Below, in pieces: positions 37,695 through 49,544 of a DNA stretch of 64,000 nt. Source of the DNA: Lingula anatina (Eukaryota; Brachiopoda; Lingulata; Lingulida; Lingulidae); the NCBI RefSeq assembly GCF_001039355.2, contig NW_019775459.1, positions 118,784-182,783 of the forward strand, read 5' to 3'. The notes below the pieces were generated by a model, which saw only the letters and a program-made list of their open reading frames with translations, made no database searches and had not been told where the DNA came from. How positions within the stretch are numbered: position 1 is the first letter of the stretch; every line of letters begins with the position of its first letter. Position numbers and translations under genes: made by a program.

Positions 37695-40600
37695 TCCGTA
37701 TATATAAAACCATTCATAAAAGATTACCCTATCTGTTCATAAAATGTAAATACTCACCTTTGAGATGGCCCCTGTTTTCCGCTGGACGTATCCTCCATTT
37801 CTCCCTCGTACTTAAATATCCTGACCATCCCCCAGCCACAGGACCTGTGTCTCTTATGGCCACTTTTATCAAAACTCACCGCCACCAGTTCCACCACCAG
37901 TACAATACTCAGGTCATTGAGAGTGGTGTGGAAATAGACATTCTGCAGATAAAAAATTAGGTTAAATTTTAAAATTTGTTCATATTTTACAGTGATTTAT
38001 TCCATGACTGGAAACATAGATTATATATACTTGCCCCAAAATTCCTAACTTATCAACAGTTCTATAGAGAGGAAAATGTTCAAACTGCCTCTTATAGTTT
38101 TGAAATAATAAAATTTGAAAATGAGAAAAATAATAAATTTTGAAAAAAAAAAAAAAAAAAACAGTTCATGAAATACCTGATTAAAATTAACTTTAAATTT
38201 CTGTCCTGTTGACTTGGCTGTGCTCTCTGGTCCTATCCACGTCCTTCCAAAGAACTGCTTGTATGTCACATCAAACAGACTGAGCCGCAACTGGTAGTGG
38301 ACACCCTTTTTATCCTCATCCTGAAAGCAGAGAGAACAAGTTTCTGATCAGAAATAAAATGCTAAAACTACTCTGTAGCCAGGTAGATTTCTATTAAATA
38401 ATGCAGAAACAAGTTGAAAGAAACAAATGACAGATAAAAAAAATGACTTTGAAATACCAACCAGGTCAATCTCCTCCAAACCCTGAACATTTCTCAAAGT
38501 CAGTTCAAAGGGGGCAGAGTCCTGTGGGTCTGCTGCATTAAAATATCTCCTGAAGTTAGGCTGCAGCTGACGTTTAGTCTCTAAGTAATCTGCAGCCACT
38601 TTCAGCTGCTCTTCTGCAGACTCTCTCCAAGGTTCAAAGAATCTTATTAGTTTTTTGCTGCTTGTTGAATGTGACTTGGTCTCGTTAAAACTTGGCACAG
38701 TCAGCCATGTTGATGACTTTGTGATGGCGTCATCCATTTTCAATCTATATCTTTTTTGCTATATAATTCAATACTAGTACCTCAAAGTGGATACAAAACC
38801 ATAAAAGCACTGGTACATTTCTCAGTGTCAGTGTCACAGCGTTCATTTTATTCAGCCAGCTATCATTATATTTAGTGTTATAAACACAATGAGAATACAG
38901 GAGATATCGACACTGTTCCCACTTTACATTTCATCTGTCAGCCATTATCTCATTATCTCCCACTTCACACAGGAACATCATAACATTATCAGTACTTAGC
39001 ACCTCAGGATTCACCAGATGCTTTCAACAAGATATTTGTACCTCAGCAGGCTCTGTGAAAAGAATATATATATATATATATATATTCGCCGATCAAAATT
39101 GGTTTTAGAAAATGCCATCCCATCCTGTCTCCAACAATTCATGTTTGAATCCTAACAATTCATGTTCCTTTCTCATTGATCTAGAAAATCATATCTCCAT
39201 CAACACTCAAATATGGCTGAATTAATGCTGAGTATCATTACTATTCTAAGAAAAAAATCAACTAAGTTAATGCTTTTGAATCTACTCCCACCTTAACAAT
39301 TATAATATGATAATAATATTTAGTAACATGAAAATAACAAAATATTCTGCACTAAACAAAAGCTCCTGCAATTTTCCTCAGAGCATTATGAAATCCAAAC
39401 AAAAAACATCATGAAAACGGCTCTAAGCTGCATCAGTCACCTTCAGCTGTCCCTGCCAGTGTATTAACCCAACAATGCAATATCCTCTGGTACTTTTCAC
39501 AGTACAATATCCCATTAGGCAAACAAAGACAGAAAAAAAGTACTAGTAACTCCATTAATAGTAATCCCTTTAAAGCTTTGGCACCTGACAGTCGTGACTG
39601 ATTGATGTATCTGCCCCTATTGAGCGAAAATAAAGCATTCTGCAAGGTACGCCTCACTTCAGATCCATCATGTTCCAATATACTAAAATAGGAGAAAAAA
39701 AATCAGACCATTAAGCCTACACAGTGTGTGCTCTGTGCTGTTTATTTCCTGTCTGGTGAGCATCCTTACCTACACACTATAGTCATAAATCTCCAGGTGA
39801 ACAATTCAAGTAATTGAAGATGTATGTTTTCTGCTTAGCCTCATAAATCAGAGCTTGCACATAAATATCAACCTTTTGGTAAAAGTGTTTTCTTGGAGTA
39901 CCTACTAGTATAAAACTTAAAGTTCTACATCCTGATATACAACTCTGTAAAATAGTATATACATGCTTACAGGCAGTTTGAAAAACGAAATAACTGTCTC
40001 AGTAATACTAATACACAATCAATGTAGAATGTCTCTTCTGTTTAGCCACTTACATTTTTTCAGCAGACTACTATTACTACTAGTATCTTTGAAACAATGG
40101 CAGATCCAGGGGTGGGGGTGGGGGTGGGGGTGGGGGATGGTGGGGAGGTTGGGACACAGTGGACATGTGCCTCTCCCTTACTTTCTGAGGGAAAGCAATT
40201 TCCCCATCACATTGCCCCACATATCATAGTTACATTGTCCTAACCTCTGTTTCATATTATACTCTTTATCCTTGCCTCTTACAAACTTTAACAAAATCCT
40301 GAATCAAGCTCCTGAATCCAGCTCTGTAAAACTCAGCTTTTGAAATGAAATAAAAATTACTCAACTTCCTCACAAATGTAAATCCAAACTGCAGGATGAA
40401 CAGAAAACATCAAAACTGATATACTTGCACACTACTGCTCAGATGAGAAGCTTTAGAAAAATACCAAAAACAGACCTCGGTACTGCGTCAGCTATTCGCC
40501 CTGGACCTTGAAGAACAATTCCAAAACTAATAGTATAAGTATCATCCCTGCATAATACATCCAAAGTAAAAAGCTTTAGAAAAAAACCCACTATGGACCC

Positions 40601-43600
40601 TCCAGGCATTGCGCTGGCTCTTCCACGCCCTGGAGATAGAGAAAAATATCAAAACTGATACTTGCACTGAAAGTTGTCTCTCTGGTCTACAGACAGCTTA
40701 AAAACATGAAAACTGATGATGCCTTGAGTAATAAATAATGAAAATCAAAAACCCTGCTACATCTACTAGTAGATGTCGTGCCTTTGCATTTCCACAGTAA
40801 GCAATCTCCCATCGGATCAGCACAAACAAAATGGTTGTCATGGCAATCTCACAAACCACAAGAGAATGATTGAGAACTCTGTGCGTAATACATTAAAACT
40901 ATCCTAGCTGACCTTTTACTAACAGCCACAGGGTTAAGAAATTTAGAAGTCCTTGCTGACACAGGTAAGTTTTTTAATTTTAATTAAAATTTGAGCTTCA
41001 GGCAGGCTATAAAATGTGCAATTGTGGGCAACTGTTTTAAAGTCAATTTTGCTGAAGAGTGAGAAAGAGAACAATTTGAATTTGTTTTGATCATTTTTTT
41101 CCATTTTGTTACCTATTTGAATGATATCTAAAAAACTGCCTTTGTTGGAGATTGGTGAATATTGATCGCAACCTTAGATAGTTGATGCATTACGGCGTCA
41201 GCCCATTATTTGGTTTATTTTCTCTCCTCTGTAATATCACACTCACGTCTACTGGATGAATCAGAAAACTCACCTTCTGCTTTTTTTTACCTTTAATTTC
41301 TTATTAATTGGATAAAAAAATAATGCTGGTCTCAGTGAGCCTAAAACTGGTCACATAAACTAAGAATACATCTATGTCATGTAGTAAGTAATGCTGTTAC
41401 TTAAAGATATAAATTTAAAGATATAACATGTACTAGTATCAAGTAGGGACTTAAGCATACTAGTACTACTACTAGTAGGCAGATCTACTACTAGTAAGTA
41501 GTTGGTTAAAATTGTTACCATTATATATACATAGTAAATCTACCAACGTTTACTTTTAGTCAATATTTAACAGTCAGCAACATGTTCTTGTTAACTTCAA
41601 TTTTCCTACATTGGTTTATTGCCGTTGACTTAATACCATTTGTAAAGAAGTTTACCCTGTATTTAAAACAAACTTTACTTACTGCAAACAACAGGTCAGT
41701 TGAATTTCAATGGACTATACAAAGACCTTCCCAATAAGAAAATAAATGTGTTCTGCTCCTATACAAATTTTAATGTAAAATGCCGATACTTGGAATATAC
41801 CCAGGTTCATAATGGACAGAAATTGTGTTTTTTTTTCTCAATATTTTATGGCTATGCTATAAGTAATTACCTACCTAATAAATTTAAGATAAATAAAAAA
41901 AAAAAAAAAGCTGTTACAACCTAAACTATTTTTTTCACTGAGAGTACTTTGTGGTGGTTTTCTTCAAATATAATTCTAGTGCATCATGTCAAGATAGTAG
42001 CTGGCATCTCTCTGTTTTTCATTGAAAAGTATCTGGACAAGGTTTCCTTGAGGCAACATTGCAATTTATTGATTTCTTAGCCTGTCATAAATAATAAACA
42101 TGACACCAAAGTCAAGATCTAATTACACCAAAAGCTAATATAGAACAGTGAATCAGCACATTACCTGAAATGATGGTTTTCTGGCTTAATTAAAAAAATT
42201 CAGTGTACATGAGTAGATGTAAGAACCTGTTGACCTGCTCAGAATCCATTCAGTGTAACTGAAATAACCTGCAACTGTAGCTTCATGATTCACTTTTACA
42301 TGTACTAGTGAATCAGCAGGGGCGGATGGAAACTGTCTTCTGGAAGACAGTCATAATTTTTAAGTTTACATTAATGGGCATGTTATTTTGAAAATGTCTG
42401 AAAATATATCTGGATCAGCCTCTCAACCGGGGTGGGTAAACTAAAGCCAGGATCTAGGTGTGGACCACAAACGTGCCTTTTACCTTGAAGTGTTTATAAA
42501 TTAGCTGTTCTCTTCTGATATAACTTAATCTGCCTTGTCACTTAAAGTTGTAAATTTTAAAACTTCGTAATCTTATCGACTGTGGGAGCTGCTGTATTGG
42601 CCACAGATTTAGTGTTGTGTAAACTTGTACTCTTTATCGTATAACATGGTTAATGCAAAAACTTAATTCAACTTTCAGTTGACGAGGGCTGTCTTATCAC
42701 TGAATGCAGATAATTGAACAAACTACAACACTGTCAAAAAAAAAAGAAACATATCTTTGAAAGTAAAACTTCTTTTACTAGTTAAAATAACAATATAGTA
42801 CACTAGGTATGATATAGTTCCAAAAGCCTAATTATTACTTCACCCTGCTTTATACACATCCACCATAGGGCCACATTTCCTGGAGATAAATATATAGTAT
42901 AACATATTAATTTAGCCTAATGCTGTGAAAACTGAAAACATCAAACTTCCAAATGAATTTACTGACAATTCTCTCCAATTTCCACATGATTTACTATTTC
43001 TGTGTCACTGCTTTCAGCTCATCCATCTTGGAACATTCAACTGATTGCAATTGCAATTCCCACCATTAGTTCTAATCCAACCAGCTACGCTACCATTAAC
43101 GTGAGAAAGAAAGGCATACTAGTTACCAACTCGTAACAAGATGAAACCCTTCTAAACTCCTATTTTTTCCAAACCCCATCAATTAAATCCAATTACTGTA
43201 GGTTGGTGAGCATCTCCCTGAATCCCTGTATTCCACTCTGGTGAATGTTCTCTCCTGAGCCAGCTTCTCGTTAGTGGATCACATTGCCTAGAAGAAGGTA
43301 AGGCAGCAATGGGCTAATCTCATTGGCTCCTCATAAAACTGCGATGCTGCTGTATTAAGAAATGACACTGGCTAATAAACAGTCAAGCTAACTCACACAC
43401 TGTGTATGTGTGTACAGTATGTATATGGTTAGACTGGGGTTTACCTGGGTCCAACACAACATGAGGATGTATTTACATTTAACCCAAAGACATCACTTCT
43501 AACTTCATACAAGGATGTACTTAAGGACCTTTTTAGGAGCTCTGCTTAGACTGTATGCTGTGTAGGTTTCACTTTAGAGGCAATCTTGTCAACAAATTTA

Positions 43601-46473
43601 GGAAGACTCAGAAAAACCAGTATTGGCTTGCATTTCTCGTCTGGTTGATGCTTCTCTGTTTCACCTTGCCAGGTATGTTCTTTTTCTTCTTTTATCCTGT
43701 TTTTTTCAGAAAAAAAAGTAGGTTCCAGCAGCTTTGTGATCTGTTCTCTATACAGAAGTGATCCTATTAAATGTAGTGTGAACATGCCCAGTAGAGAGTC
43801 CACCCAAGTCAACAACCTGTGTTGAGAGGCATAACAAGCAACTGATTTAAGCAAACAGACTGTAGTTGATAAACAGAACTTCTTTGAATCACTATCAAAC
43901 TACAATCAAACCATTTGTTTTTTATGTTGACTTTCCATTTAAATGGGAGAACACAAATTTATACAATTCTTTTTTTTCCTGAGGCCCTAATTCTTTGCAT
44001 GTATTCAAATCCAGATATTCTATCCCAGTCAGGTGTTTACAGGTAACTCTAGTTTAATCTGTTGACTGCAATCTAACACCTCATAATATTTATCAGTCAT
44101 CCTGGAGACGCAGTTGACTTTGAGAAATCAGGTCACTGTGAGGTCACAATGACAAAAGAATACCGCTACTATTTGAAAATCTTGTTAACACTGAATTGCT
44201 ACTTAAATTGCTACATTAAAAAAAAATACTTTTCTACAGGACACTAAGTAATGTTTGGTTTGAATGTGTGAACTGAAGGAAAACTGAATGAAATGCCAAG
44301 ATTTAGAAACCAAATACTATTCAAGCAATGAATGCAATCTGCTAGTGAAGGTAACAGTTTGAAAACATTTGATTAACAGAATTAGGTTGTTTTCATTTAA
44401 AATTTATTTTTGAAACTTATTCAGTATATAAATTTCTTATATTTATTTCATTAAACTATTTACAGTAAATCATAAAAATTTTCTGTGCATTACAAACAAA
44501 ATTCTGAGATAGAAAATGCCCAACTCATGTTGAACCCATCTCATGTTGAAGCTGAGGTAGACCTCTACATGGTTTTAAGAGGCCTAGGGCTATAAAAAAC
44601 ACAGCAAAACAAGTGTAGGTCGTGGTCCCACCCAGAATTAATACCATTTTTATTATGGTTACACAGCCAAACAATGTTTTATGATACTAGCTTCTGGCAC
44701 ATTTATAGAAATACAGGGCTTAATTTTACAATGCATGATGAAAGAGTAACACTACTACACACTGTCCTTTTAAATCATTGATTTCCATTTTTTCATAAAC
44801 CTACTAGAACTAGTACAGATTCAGATACAGTTTAAAAACTTTGTTAGTCTTGTTAAGAATTTAAAAATGGTTTCCACAAGAAATAAATATGCCCATATGC
44901 AACAACCATGCATACAAAGGCACACACTGATACACACACATGCACATGTACAGTATGCAAAATGTTAACAGATTTGCCACGCAGTTTACAAACACTTAAT
45001 TTAACAACAGCTCCAGACTGTTTGTTTACTCCAGTAACGTTATCACTAAGCAGACCTGATAGCACTTCAATAACTGAAACCTTATACAAAACATTAAATC
45101 CAATAAATCTGCTTAGTATTCAACTCCATACTGACAGAGATTAAGAATACCTTGAACTCAGCAACACAGAATGTTTTAGATTGGATTTGCTGGAACAGCT
45201 CAACTATCACACTCTAGTGTGTGATAGCATGAAGCTAGAGTGCTTTAAAGATTTTTGACTGCTTTGCTAAAGATACAGGACTACTGTACCAGTAACTGCT
45301 TGCTAATATAATAATAGCCACAAAATTCAATATGAAATCTCCAATAATTAAAAATAACCTTGTGAGGCCCATTTTGACAATACATGACATTTTTTCTAGT
45401 CTTGTAATGGATTGCTACATATAAATGTGAAATTTGGAATACATCAAGAGATCTTGTGTATGATCAGAGTATGACTGTGTAAAGGCAGAGGCGAGTGATT
45501 TGTAGATTTGATAGTAGTGTTTCACATCAGTTGGTAAGTTGTAACTGTGGGGCGACTGATGCCACTTGCGCAATACCCAGTGCAACTGCCTCTATGTGCA
45601 CATTGCTATAAACTAAATTTCTACCTTAGCTGACTTTTTTTTTTTATGGGACCGCATAGCCACACATTTTCAATATTGCTCAATTTTCACTTCCAAAATG
45701 ATCGGATTCATATATGAAGTTTTAAAGCCAAAACTGTACTTGTAGTTGTGTGACAAAAAAAAAAAAAAAAAAAAAAAATTGCACATCAATGTACGCTTGA
45801 TATCATCAAATGACTTAAGCATTGGAAAAACATCTGGTTATTTATACAAAATGTACAACATGGGTTGTTTTTCAAAATGGATTCTGTGAAGTTTAGTTAT
45901 GTACTACACACAGAAAACAAACCCCTTTGTTTGGCCCACTAATTACACGTAAAATATTTTTTTGTACGAATCTTTTTTTCATCTGTGTGATGAAACTCAG
46001 ATGCTTGATGCCTGTACTTTTTATGTTCCAGTAATTTAAACATTCAATAAAAAGCCAGAAATACCACACCATTGTGCATGCAGTTATTGGTTAATTTGAG
46101 TATGAGCAATCATAAAAGACTAAAGGATCACCAAAGAGTGGAGACGGGAAAAACGGACCCAAGCTTACAGGGGTGTGGGCACTTATCTCGTGCAATTTGT
46201 AACATGGACCTTCTAAGATCTCTAAACCTGCGAAAACGGAAAGAGGATATCAAACTTAAACAAGAGTTATAGCAACTTGGTTAGAGAAAGAGGAGAGCCT
46301 GCCGACAACAGAGGCAGATTACACACGCCGCTTTTACTAACCTTGATTGGAATTCCATCGATAATTTTTATGGAAAGGCAAAACGGATAACTATCTTCTT
46401 CTGCTCGTTTTTGCCTATCATAGGGTGGCGGTATTATGGGGTTTTTCTTGATAAAATCCTTCCAAGTTGCCAT
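24626..46473 (-). CDS. NPHP4: Nephrocystin-4, complete, 27 coding exons per transcript
   Basis: NPHP4 is a scaffold of the ciliary transition zone, working with NPHP1 and RPGRIP1L. Exons, sense order: 46473-46342 (or alternative first exon 38737-38462), 38320-38177, 37942-37758, 37350-37292, 37119-36949, 36697-36504, 36189-36059, 35744-35609, 35320-35039, 34921-34743, 34098-33997, 33061-33029, 32104-31867, 31669-31578, 31304-31116, 30881-30792, 30584-30326, 29907-29688, 29327-29214, 28310-28090, 27944-27721, 27245-27056, 26822-26745, 26425-26269, 26068-25953, 25689-25523, 25154-24626. Phases agree; 1543 residues from the 46473 start, 1591 from 38737 (human about 1426). Family signatures: SLFDVTYKQFFGRTW, LYHGTPRALL, VFHLLPENV, LPFTPVHAPI, VLHIDVWDGESLLLIGS, GRLHLRLANVGHP, SEFFEFVLRNPYN, PHVVDQTFRFHHPE, RCSDNNVICET, NKRISYTNPYPHKKVFHL and DDKNEETFCVKAVY near the stop. 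Least certain borders: 27721 (unusual TT|GTAGTG donor) and 26822. Confidence 0.95.
25465..25511 (-). repeat. Intronic fragment copy of the end of NPHP4 exon 25523-25689
   Basis: ACTGGTTTGTCCTTCAA.ACACGTAGC.TCCACCCT.TGTAGA at 25463-25511 repeats 25543-25593 with about four changes. It lies in the following intron, next to the real donor (25522), and has no working donor of its own. Confidence 0.85.
28345..29031. mobile_element. 687 bp PIF/Harbinger-type non-autonomous element
   Basis: It starts GGGCCGGTTTCACAAAGCAG and ends with its reverse complement, and is flanked on both sides by CTG (28342-28344 and 29032-29034). A 3 bp C-W-G target duplication is typical of Harbinger elements. Subterminal parts are also inverted (CACGAAGCAGTAGTTA near 28438; GCGACTGCTTCGTG near 28945). 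On the minus strand, from about 28798, it carries an Arg-rich open stretch (MAATFLAIRTARRQRRLRRF, then IYERLRL) that looks like a transposase N-terminus and is then interrupted. It sits in an NPHP4 intron, 35 bp from the acceptor of exon 28310-28090. Confidence 0.85.
28566..28850 (-). pseudogene. Harbinger transposase N-terminal remnant
   Basis: The frame starting in the right half of the element is rich in Arg. After about 75 codons the likely continuation (RSYAFPATKNW, compare the RS.A.SP..Q.L.ALRF region of HARBI1-type proteins) is in another frame, implying a frameshift. No DDE catalytic region is present, so it is not functional. Confidence 0.5.
29171..29206. repeat. (AC)n microsatellite with ACGC start
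   Basis: It begins with four ACGC units followed by AC units. It lies 8 bp beyond the donor of NPHP4 exon 29327-29214 in the sense direction. Confidence 0.9.
29651..29680. repeat. (ATT)n microsatellite next to an NPHP4 donor
   Basis: Ten ATT units; in the sense direction they begin about 7 nt after the donor of exon 29907-29688. Confidence 0.9.
33029..33061 (-). CDS. NPHP4: 33 nt microexon of NPHP4
   Basis: It lies between a TGCTGTAG acceptor and a GTGTGT donor, adding the equivalent of 11 codons (WSYVYPPSP core) without changing frame (phase 2 in, phase 2 out). The flanking exons 34098-33997 and 32104-31867 would also join in frame without it, so it may be skipped. It belongs to a poorly conserved linker rich in Pro, Gln and Tyr. 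Confidence 0.65.
34159..34194. repeat. (AAAT)n microsatellite
   Basis: Nine AAAT units in the NPHP4 intron upstream of exon 34098-33997. Confidence 0.95.
35705..35945. repeat. Tandem repeat across an NPHP4 splice acceptor, about 100 bp units
   Basis: TACTGTTCCTCAGGACTAGAGACACACAACTGGAACTGCCACTACAGTGG..ATCT recurs at 35705 and 35803 almost exactly, with a third, decayed and shorter copy from about 35891. The lowest-coordinate copy contains the real acceptor of exon 35609-35744. The other two put decoy acceptors and 40-odd bases of exon start inside the upstream intron. Confidence 0.85.
36208..36250. repeat. (AAT)n microsatellite close to an NPHP4 acceptor
   Basis: About fourteen units. On the sense strand this is (TTA)n ending about 18 nt before the acceptor of exon 36189-36059. 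Confidence 0.95.
37121..37160. repeat. (AAAT)n microsatellite forming an NPHP4 splice acceptor
   Basis: On the sense strand it reads (TTTA)n and its last unit supplies the acceptor itself (TTTATTTAG before exon 37119-36949). It therefore replaces the polypyrimidine tract. Confidence 0.92.
37645..37694. repeat. (AAT)n microsatellite
   Basis: About sixteen units in the NPHP4 intron 37351-37757. Confidence 0.95.
38462..38737 (-). CDS. NPHP4: NPHP4 alternative first exon
   Basis: ATG at 38737 opens 92 residues that end PFELTLRNVQGLEEIDL, followed by donor GTTGGT in phase 0. It joins the same acceptor (38320) as the canonical first exon. Its end is similar in pattern to the canonical PFCLSIKIIDGIPIK, so either exon could supply the same first strand. 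Read as an internal exon from the nearby TATAG acceptor it would hit TGA after ATT GAA AAT GGA, which favours a first exon. The intervening DNA (38738-46341) would hold its promoter. Confidence 0.6.
38738..46341 (-). other. Long first intron of canonical NPHP4, or upstream region of its alternative promoter
   Basis: No convincing exon is seen. It contains (AT)n at 39064-39086, a GGTGGG-type run at 40109-40137, a degenerate repeat of about 120 bp near 40400-40680 (marked by AAAACTGATA.TACTTGCAC and AGCTTTAGAAAAA), poly(A) near 45757-45778 and many short AT-rich repeats. Confidence 0.6.
40109..40137. repeat. GGGGTG-type G-rich repeat
   Basis: Five units of GGGTGG(GG), able in principle to form a G-quadruplex. 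Confidence 0.9.
46342..46473 (-). CDS. NPHP4: NPHP4 canonical first exon
   Basis: It encodes 44 residues, starting MATWKDFIKKNPIIPPPYDR and ending FCLSIKIIDGIPIK, then donor GTTAGT in phase 0. The pattern short Trp-containing start, PP, then an F-x-L-x-(K/R)-x-x-DG strand resembles the vertebrate NPHP4 N-terminus, so this is taken as the ancestral first exon. It joins in phase to exon 38320, with an intron of 8.0 kb. Confidence 0.8.
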
Positions 46474-46802
46474 ATTTCATTTTGTTGCAACGGACGCACC
46501 GGATGTAAATAATAACACAAAAGAAGTGTTGCTCATTTATATATTTTGAAATTGTAATGCAACCGACAAATTTATTATTTGAACGAGTTCTTAATGCTTA
46601 ATGCAACAAAAAGTAAATTTTACTGACAAATTTAGATGAAATATTTGCAATAAATCACGGTTGTCTATTCTATTTTAGGTGAGCTATGACTTTGCGGTTT
46701 GCTATTTATGCTGTCGGGTATGTGACGTCATCAGTGGAATTCCCTCAAAACAAAGAAGATGCGCCTGTTTCGTCTCTATTTTGGCTGACTTCACGATAGA
46801 AG
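46474..46802. promoter_or_regulatory. Head-to-head NPHP4/PIGP promoter region
   Basis: Only 329 bp separate the two divergent start codons. GC content is higher close to both genes (GCAACGGACGCACCGGATG next to NPHP4; TGTGACGTCATC, a CRE-like TGACGTCA site, at 46721-46732 next to PIGP). No TATA box is evident at either start. A shared bidirectional promoter is inferred from spacing. Confidence 0.6.
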
Positions 46803-48318
46803 ATGCCGGAGCAAAAACCTAGCCCCTCTCCTGAAAGAGCCATTTATGGTTTTGTGTTGTATCTAGGGTCATTTCTAGCACTAGGTAAATTACAGATTAA
46901 GTAAAGTGAGTTTAGCCACTCGGGTTCACTTCAGTACCGATTTCTGACTTTCATTGTGTTTGAGTCTGTCTGTAGTGTATCATCGAAGATGACATCTAGA
47001 TCTAATTATCTGCTGGTACAATTAAGTAGTTTTGTCTGCTGCTGCTACTGTTACGACTACCAGTTCTAGGCCTACCTTTTAACTAACTCCAAAGTGTAGA
47101 TCTAATAAAATAAATCTCAGGATGCACAACATTATATGTTTATTATAACAATTGCATAACCTGGAACATTTTATTATGTATAATTTTTGCTCTTATAAAT
47201 TATAGGGTTTTATTTAGTGTGGGCCTATGTGCCGGATCCTTGGCTGGAATCTATAGGACTCACATACTTACCACAAAAGTAAGTAGAAAAAAATAAAATC
47301 ATTGAAAAAAATAATAGTAAAACAAAAGAAAAGAAAAGTAAAAACAGGCTATTCAAAATTGAAAGAAATAAATTGCCCATGAAAGATCAAAACACTTTTT
47401 AATTATTTATGAGGAATGCATAAAACACTAAATTTGAGTGCAACATTTCTCTCCCACAAAAATAATCTGGAATATTTTTAATATAAATATTTGATTTTGG
47501 ACTTGAAAGAATGTTACTTACTCCATGCACAGTCCTTAATCTTACCAGTGATCTTAGCCAAATGCCTATAAAATTTTGTAAATTTGTTCATTTATAGACC
47601 ACCATTTCTTCTTTTACTCTGTCTATTCTTAGATAACTTAGGGTTTAACATTGTTTCTACATGTACTAGTACATGATTTAGGGTTTTGAGTAGGATTTCC
47701 TGTTAATTATGTAAAAAATATTATATAAAAGTTTATATGCAGTGCAAATGTTTCATTACAGATATTGGGCCATAGCAGGGCCAGTGTTCTTGTGTGGGAT
47801 GGTTGCCATGGTATTGTGTTTGTATATTGGTTACAGCTTCCTCATCACAGCTCCTCTTGACTCAATTCACACTATCAGAGGTTTGTATACTCACCAGAAA
47901 GTACAGTTTACGAAGTTTGAGTGTGTTAGAGATTGGGGGCAGTTTAACTGATGAATTGACTTATGAGGAAAGATGTAAGTTTGCACTGGAAATCATCAGA
48001 ACCCCCCCCCCCCAAGTAAATAATATTAATAAAAGAGGATCGACCTGAATGCCCAACTGTTCTTGTAGTAGCACAAAACACAACAATGAGTCTCTTGAGA
48101 AAATAACTGCCATTTCTATCATCATTACACAAGAGACAATAAAAACCAATAACATAATCCATGATTGTAATATCTTCTTTTAACTTCTTATCTTCTTTTA
48201 ACTTCTAGACAAGCATTCTCGCCCAGTGATCACCTCAGGTCTTCCAGATGGAGCAATAAAACCAATAGGAGACATAGATATATCAGAAGTGAATAGACAG
48301 CTGTATGGGGACAGGTGA
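46803..48318 (+). CDS. PIGP: Phosphatidylinositol N-acetylglucosaminyltransferase subunit P, complete
   Basis: PIG-P is a small ER membrane subunit of the GPI-GlcNAc transferase, which makes the first intermediate of GPI anchors. Exons 46803-46884, 47206-47278, 47762-47880 and 48209-48318 join in phase to 384 nt, 127 residues (human 134 in the short form). Motifs expected of the family: SPSPERAIYGFVLYL at the start, LVWAYVPDPWLESIGLTYLP, then KYWAIAGPVFL, APLDSIHTI and DISEVNRQLYG near the C-terminus. Two hydrophobic segments (about residues 14-34 and 55-80) span the membrane. The C-terminus stops soon after the SEVN motif, somewhat shorter than in vertebrates. An ACAGGTAAGT donor just after the stop (48325) and a TTTTCCAG acceptor at 48578 suggest a 3'UTR intron. 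AATAAA at 49379-49384 is the likely polyadenylation signal. Confidence 0.95.
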
Positions 48319-49378
48319 TACAGGTAAGTTACTATAATTAACCTCGAATGTTTTTAATTTGATTTTTAATTTAATCAAAGGAGTTCACTTAATTGAAATA
48401 ATGGTATAAACTATTTACAGATTTCTAAAAGCATAACCAAACAAAAGCCAAGTGACATTCTGATATTAAGTTTAAAAAAAAAAAAACTTGAGGGACCAAG
48501 AGAGACAAACATGTAGATTTACAAATGATTGAAGTGAAGTTGCTTTAAAAAGGCAAATTTTCAAATCTTTTTCCAGGAGTTCAGCCAGTGCCAGGAGCTG
48601 CAATGATCAGCTGATCAATTCAATGATGTTGGTGACATGATCTGTAACTACTGGGAGATAATGTCACTAAAAAATCAGAGGCTAGCATGAAGCCAAATCT
48701 GCAGTTCTGTGTCAGTCATTTGACCTGCCAGTGGCACCCCCTCTTGACAGAGAATGTGTTCAAAATGCACTGCCAGCTGACCTAAGGCAACCATGAAGCC
48801 ACACCTGCAGTTTTTGGAGAGACTATCATGTTATCCAGAGAAAAGCCTAATATTATACCAGTATAAAGAGCCCTTGAAGTCTTTATTTACAGTATATTGT
48901 TGTCAAATTATGAGTTCAACCCAGTGCTGACTGTTAAATTTTGCTGTCTTTGTGATTGACAACAATTACAAAGGTTATATACCAAGTGACATATAGGAGG
49001 TTAACAGGAAGAACAGTCAACTTTCAGGGTCAGATGCTGATGTAAAGTTTGATTTTAGAGTTGCCAGCTCTATGCATTTACACATCTTTGGCATATTATG
49101 TGCATTGTTCACAGATGACATTCTGCTGTTTATAAGACTTAAGATGATAGATGTACACATTTTGAGGTTTGTCATGTTGTGAACTCTGTAATTTGGTTAC
49201 CAGTGACAACTGAAATCTTCAAAAAAGTATTGTTACAGACAGTATGATATGAGCAAAGCAGATCAGAGATTACAGAAATAAAATGTTTGTTATATTTTTG
49301 AGACAATATTACTCTCCTGACTTCTGATAATTTCGACTCACACCTGAAAAATAGTGTATAGTATAAGATAAATAATTG

Positions 49379-49384
49379 AATAAA
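49379..49384 (+). terminator. Probable PIGP polyadenylation signal
   Basis: AATAAA about 1.06 kb after the stop codon, followed by a T-rich stretch and, further on, GTTGTAGTTGTGATTGTGTT (GU-rich element). Confidence 0.5.
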
Positions 49385-49544
49385 CCAAATTTTTGGAACT
49401 TTCAACTTTTCATTTAGATTTTCTGTGGCAGCTTTTTGTACATTATTTTGACATATTTAAAATAGATAACTCAGTTTGCATCCCTTTCTTGGCTGTAGAT
49501 TGTTGTAGTTGTGATTGTGTTGGTTGTGACAACTGATCATCTGG

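Noticed and set aside
39433-39678. Minus-strand frame (MEHDGSEVRRTLQNALF) as an upstream NPHP4 exon
   Set aside because: No clear donor in a compatible phase and no similarity to known NPHP4 N-termini; kept only as a possible UTR exon.
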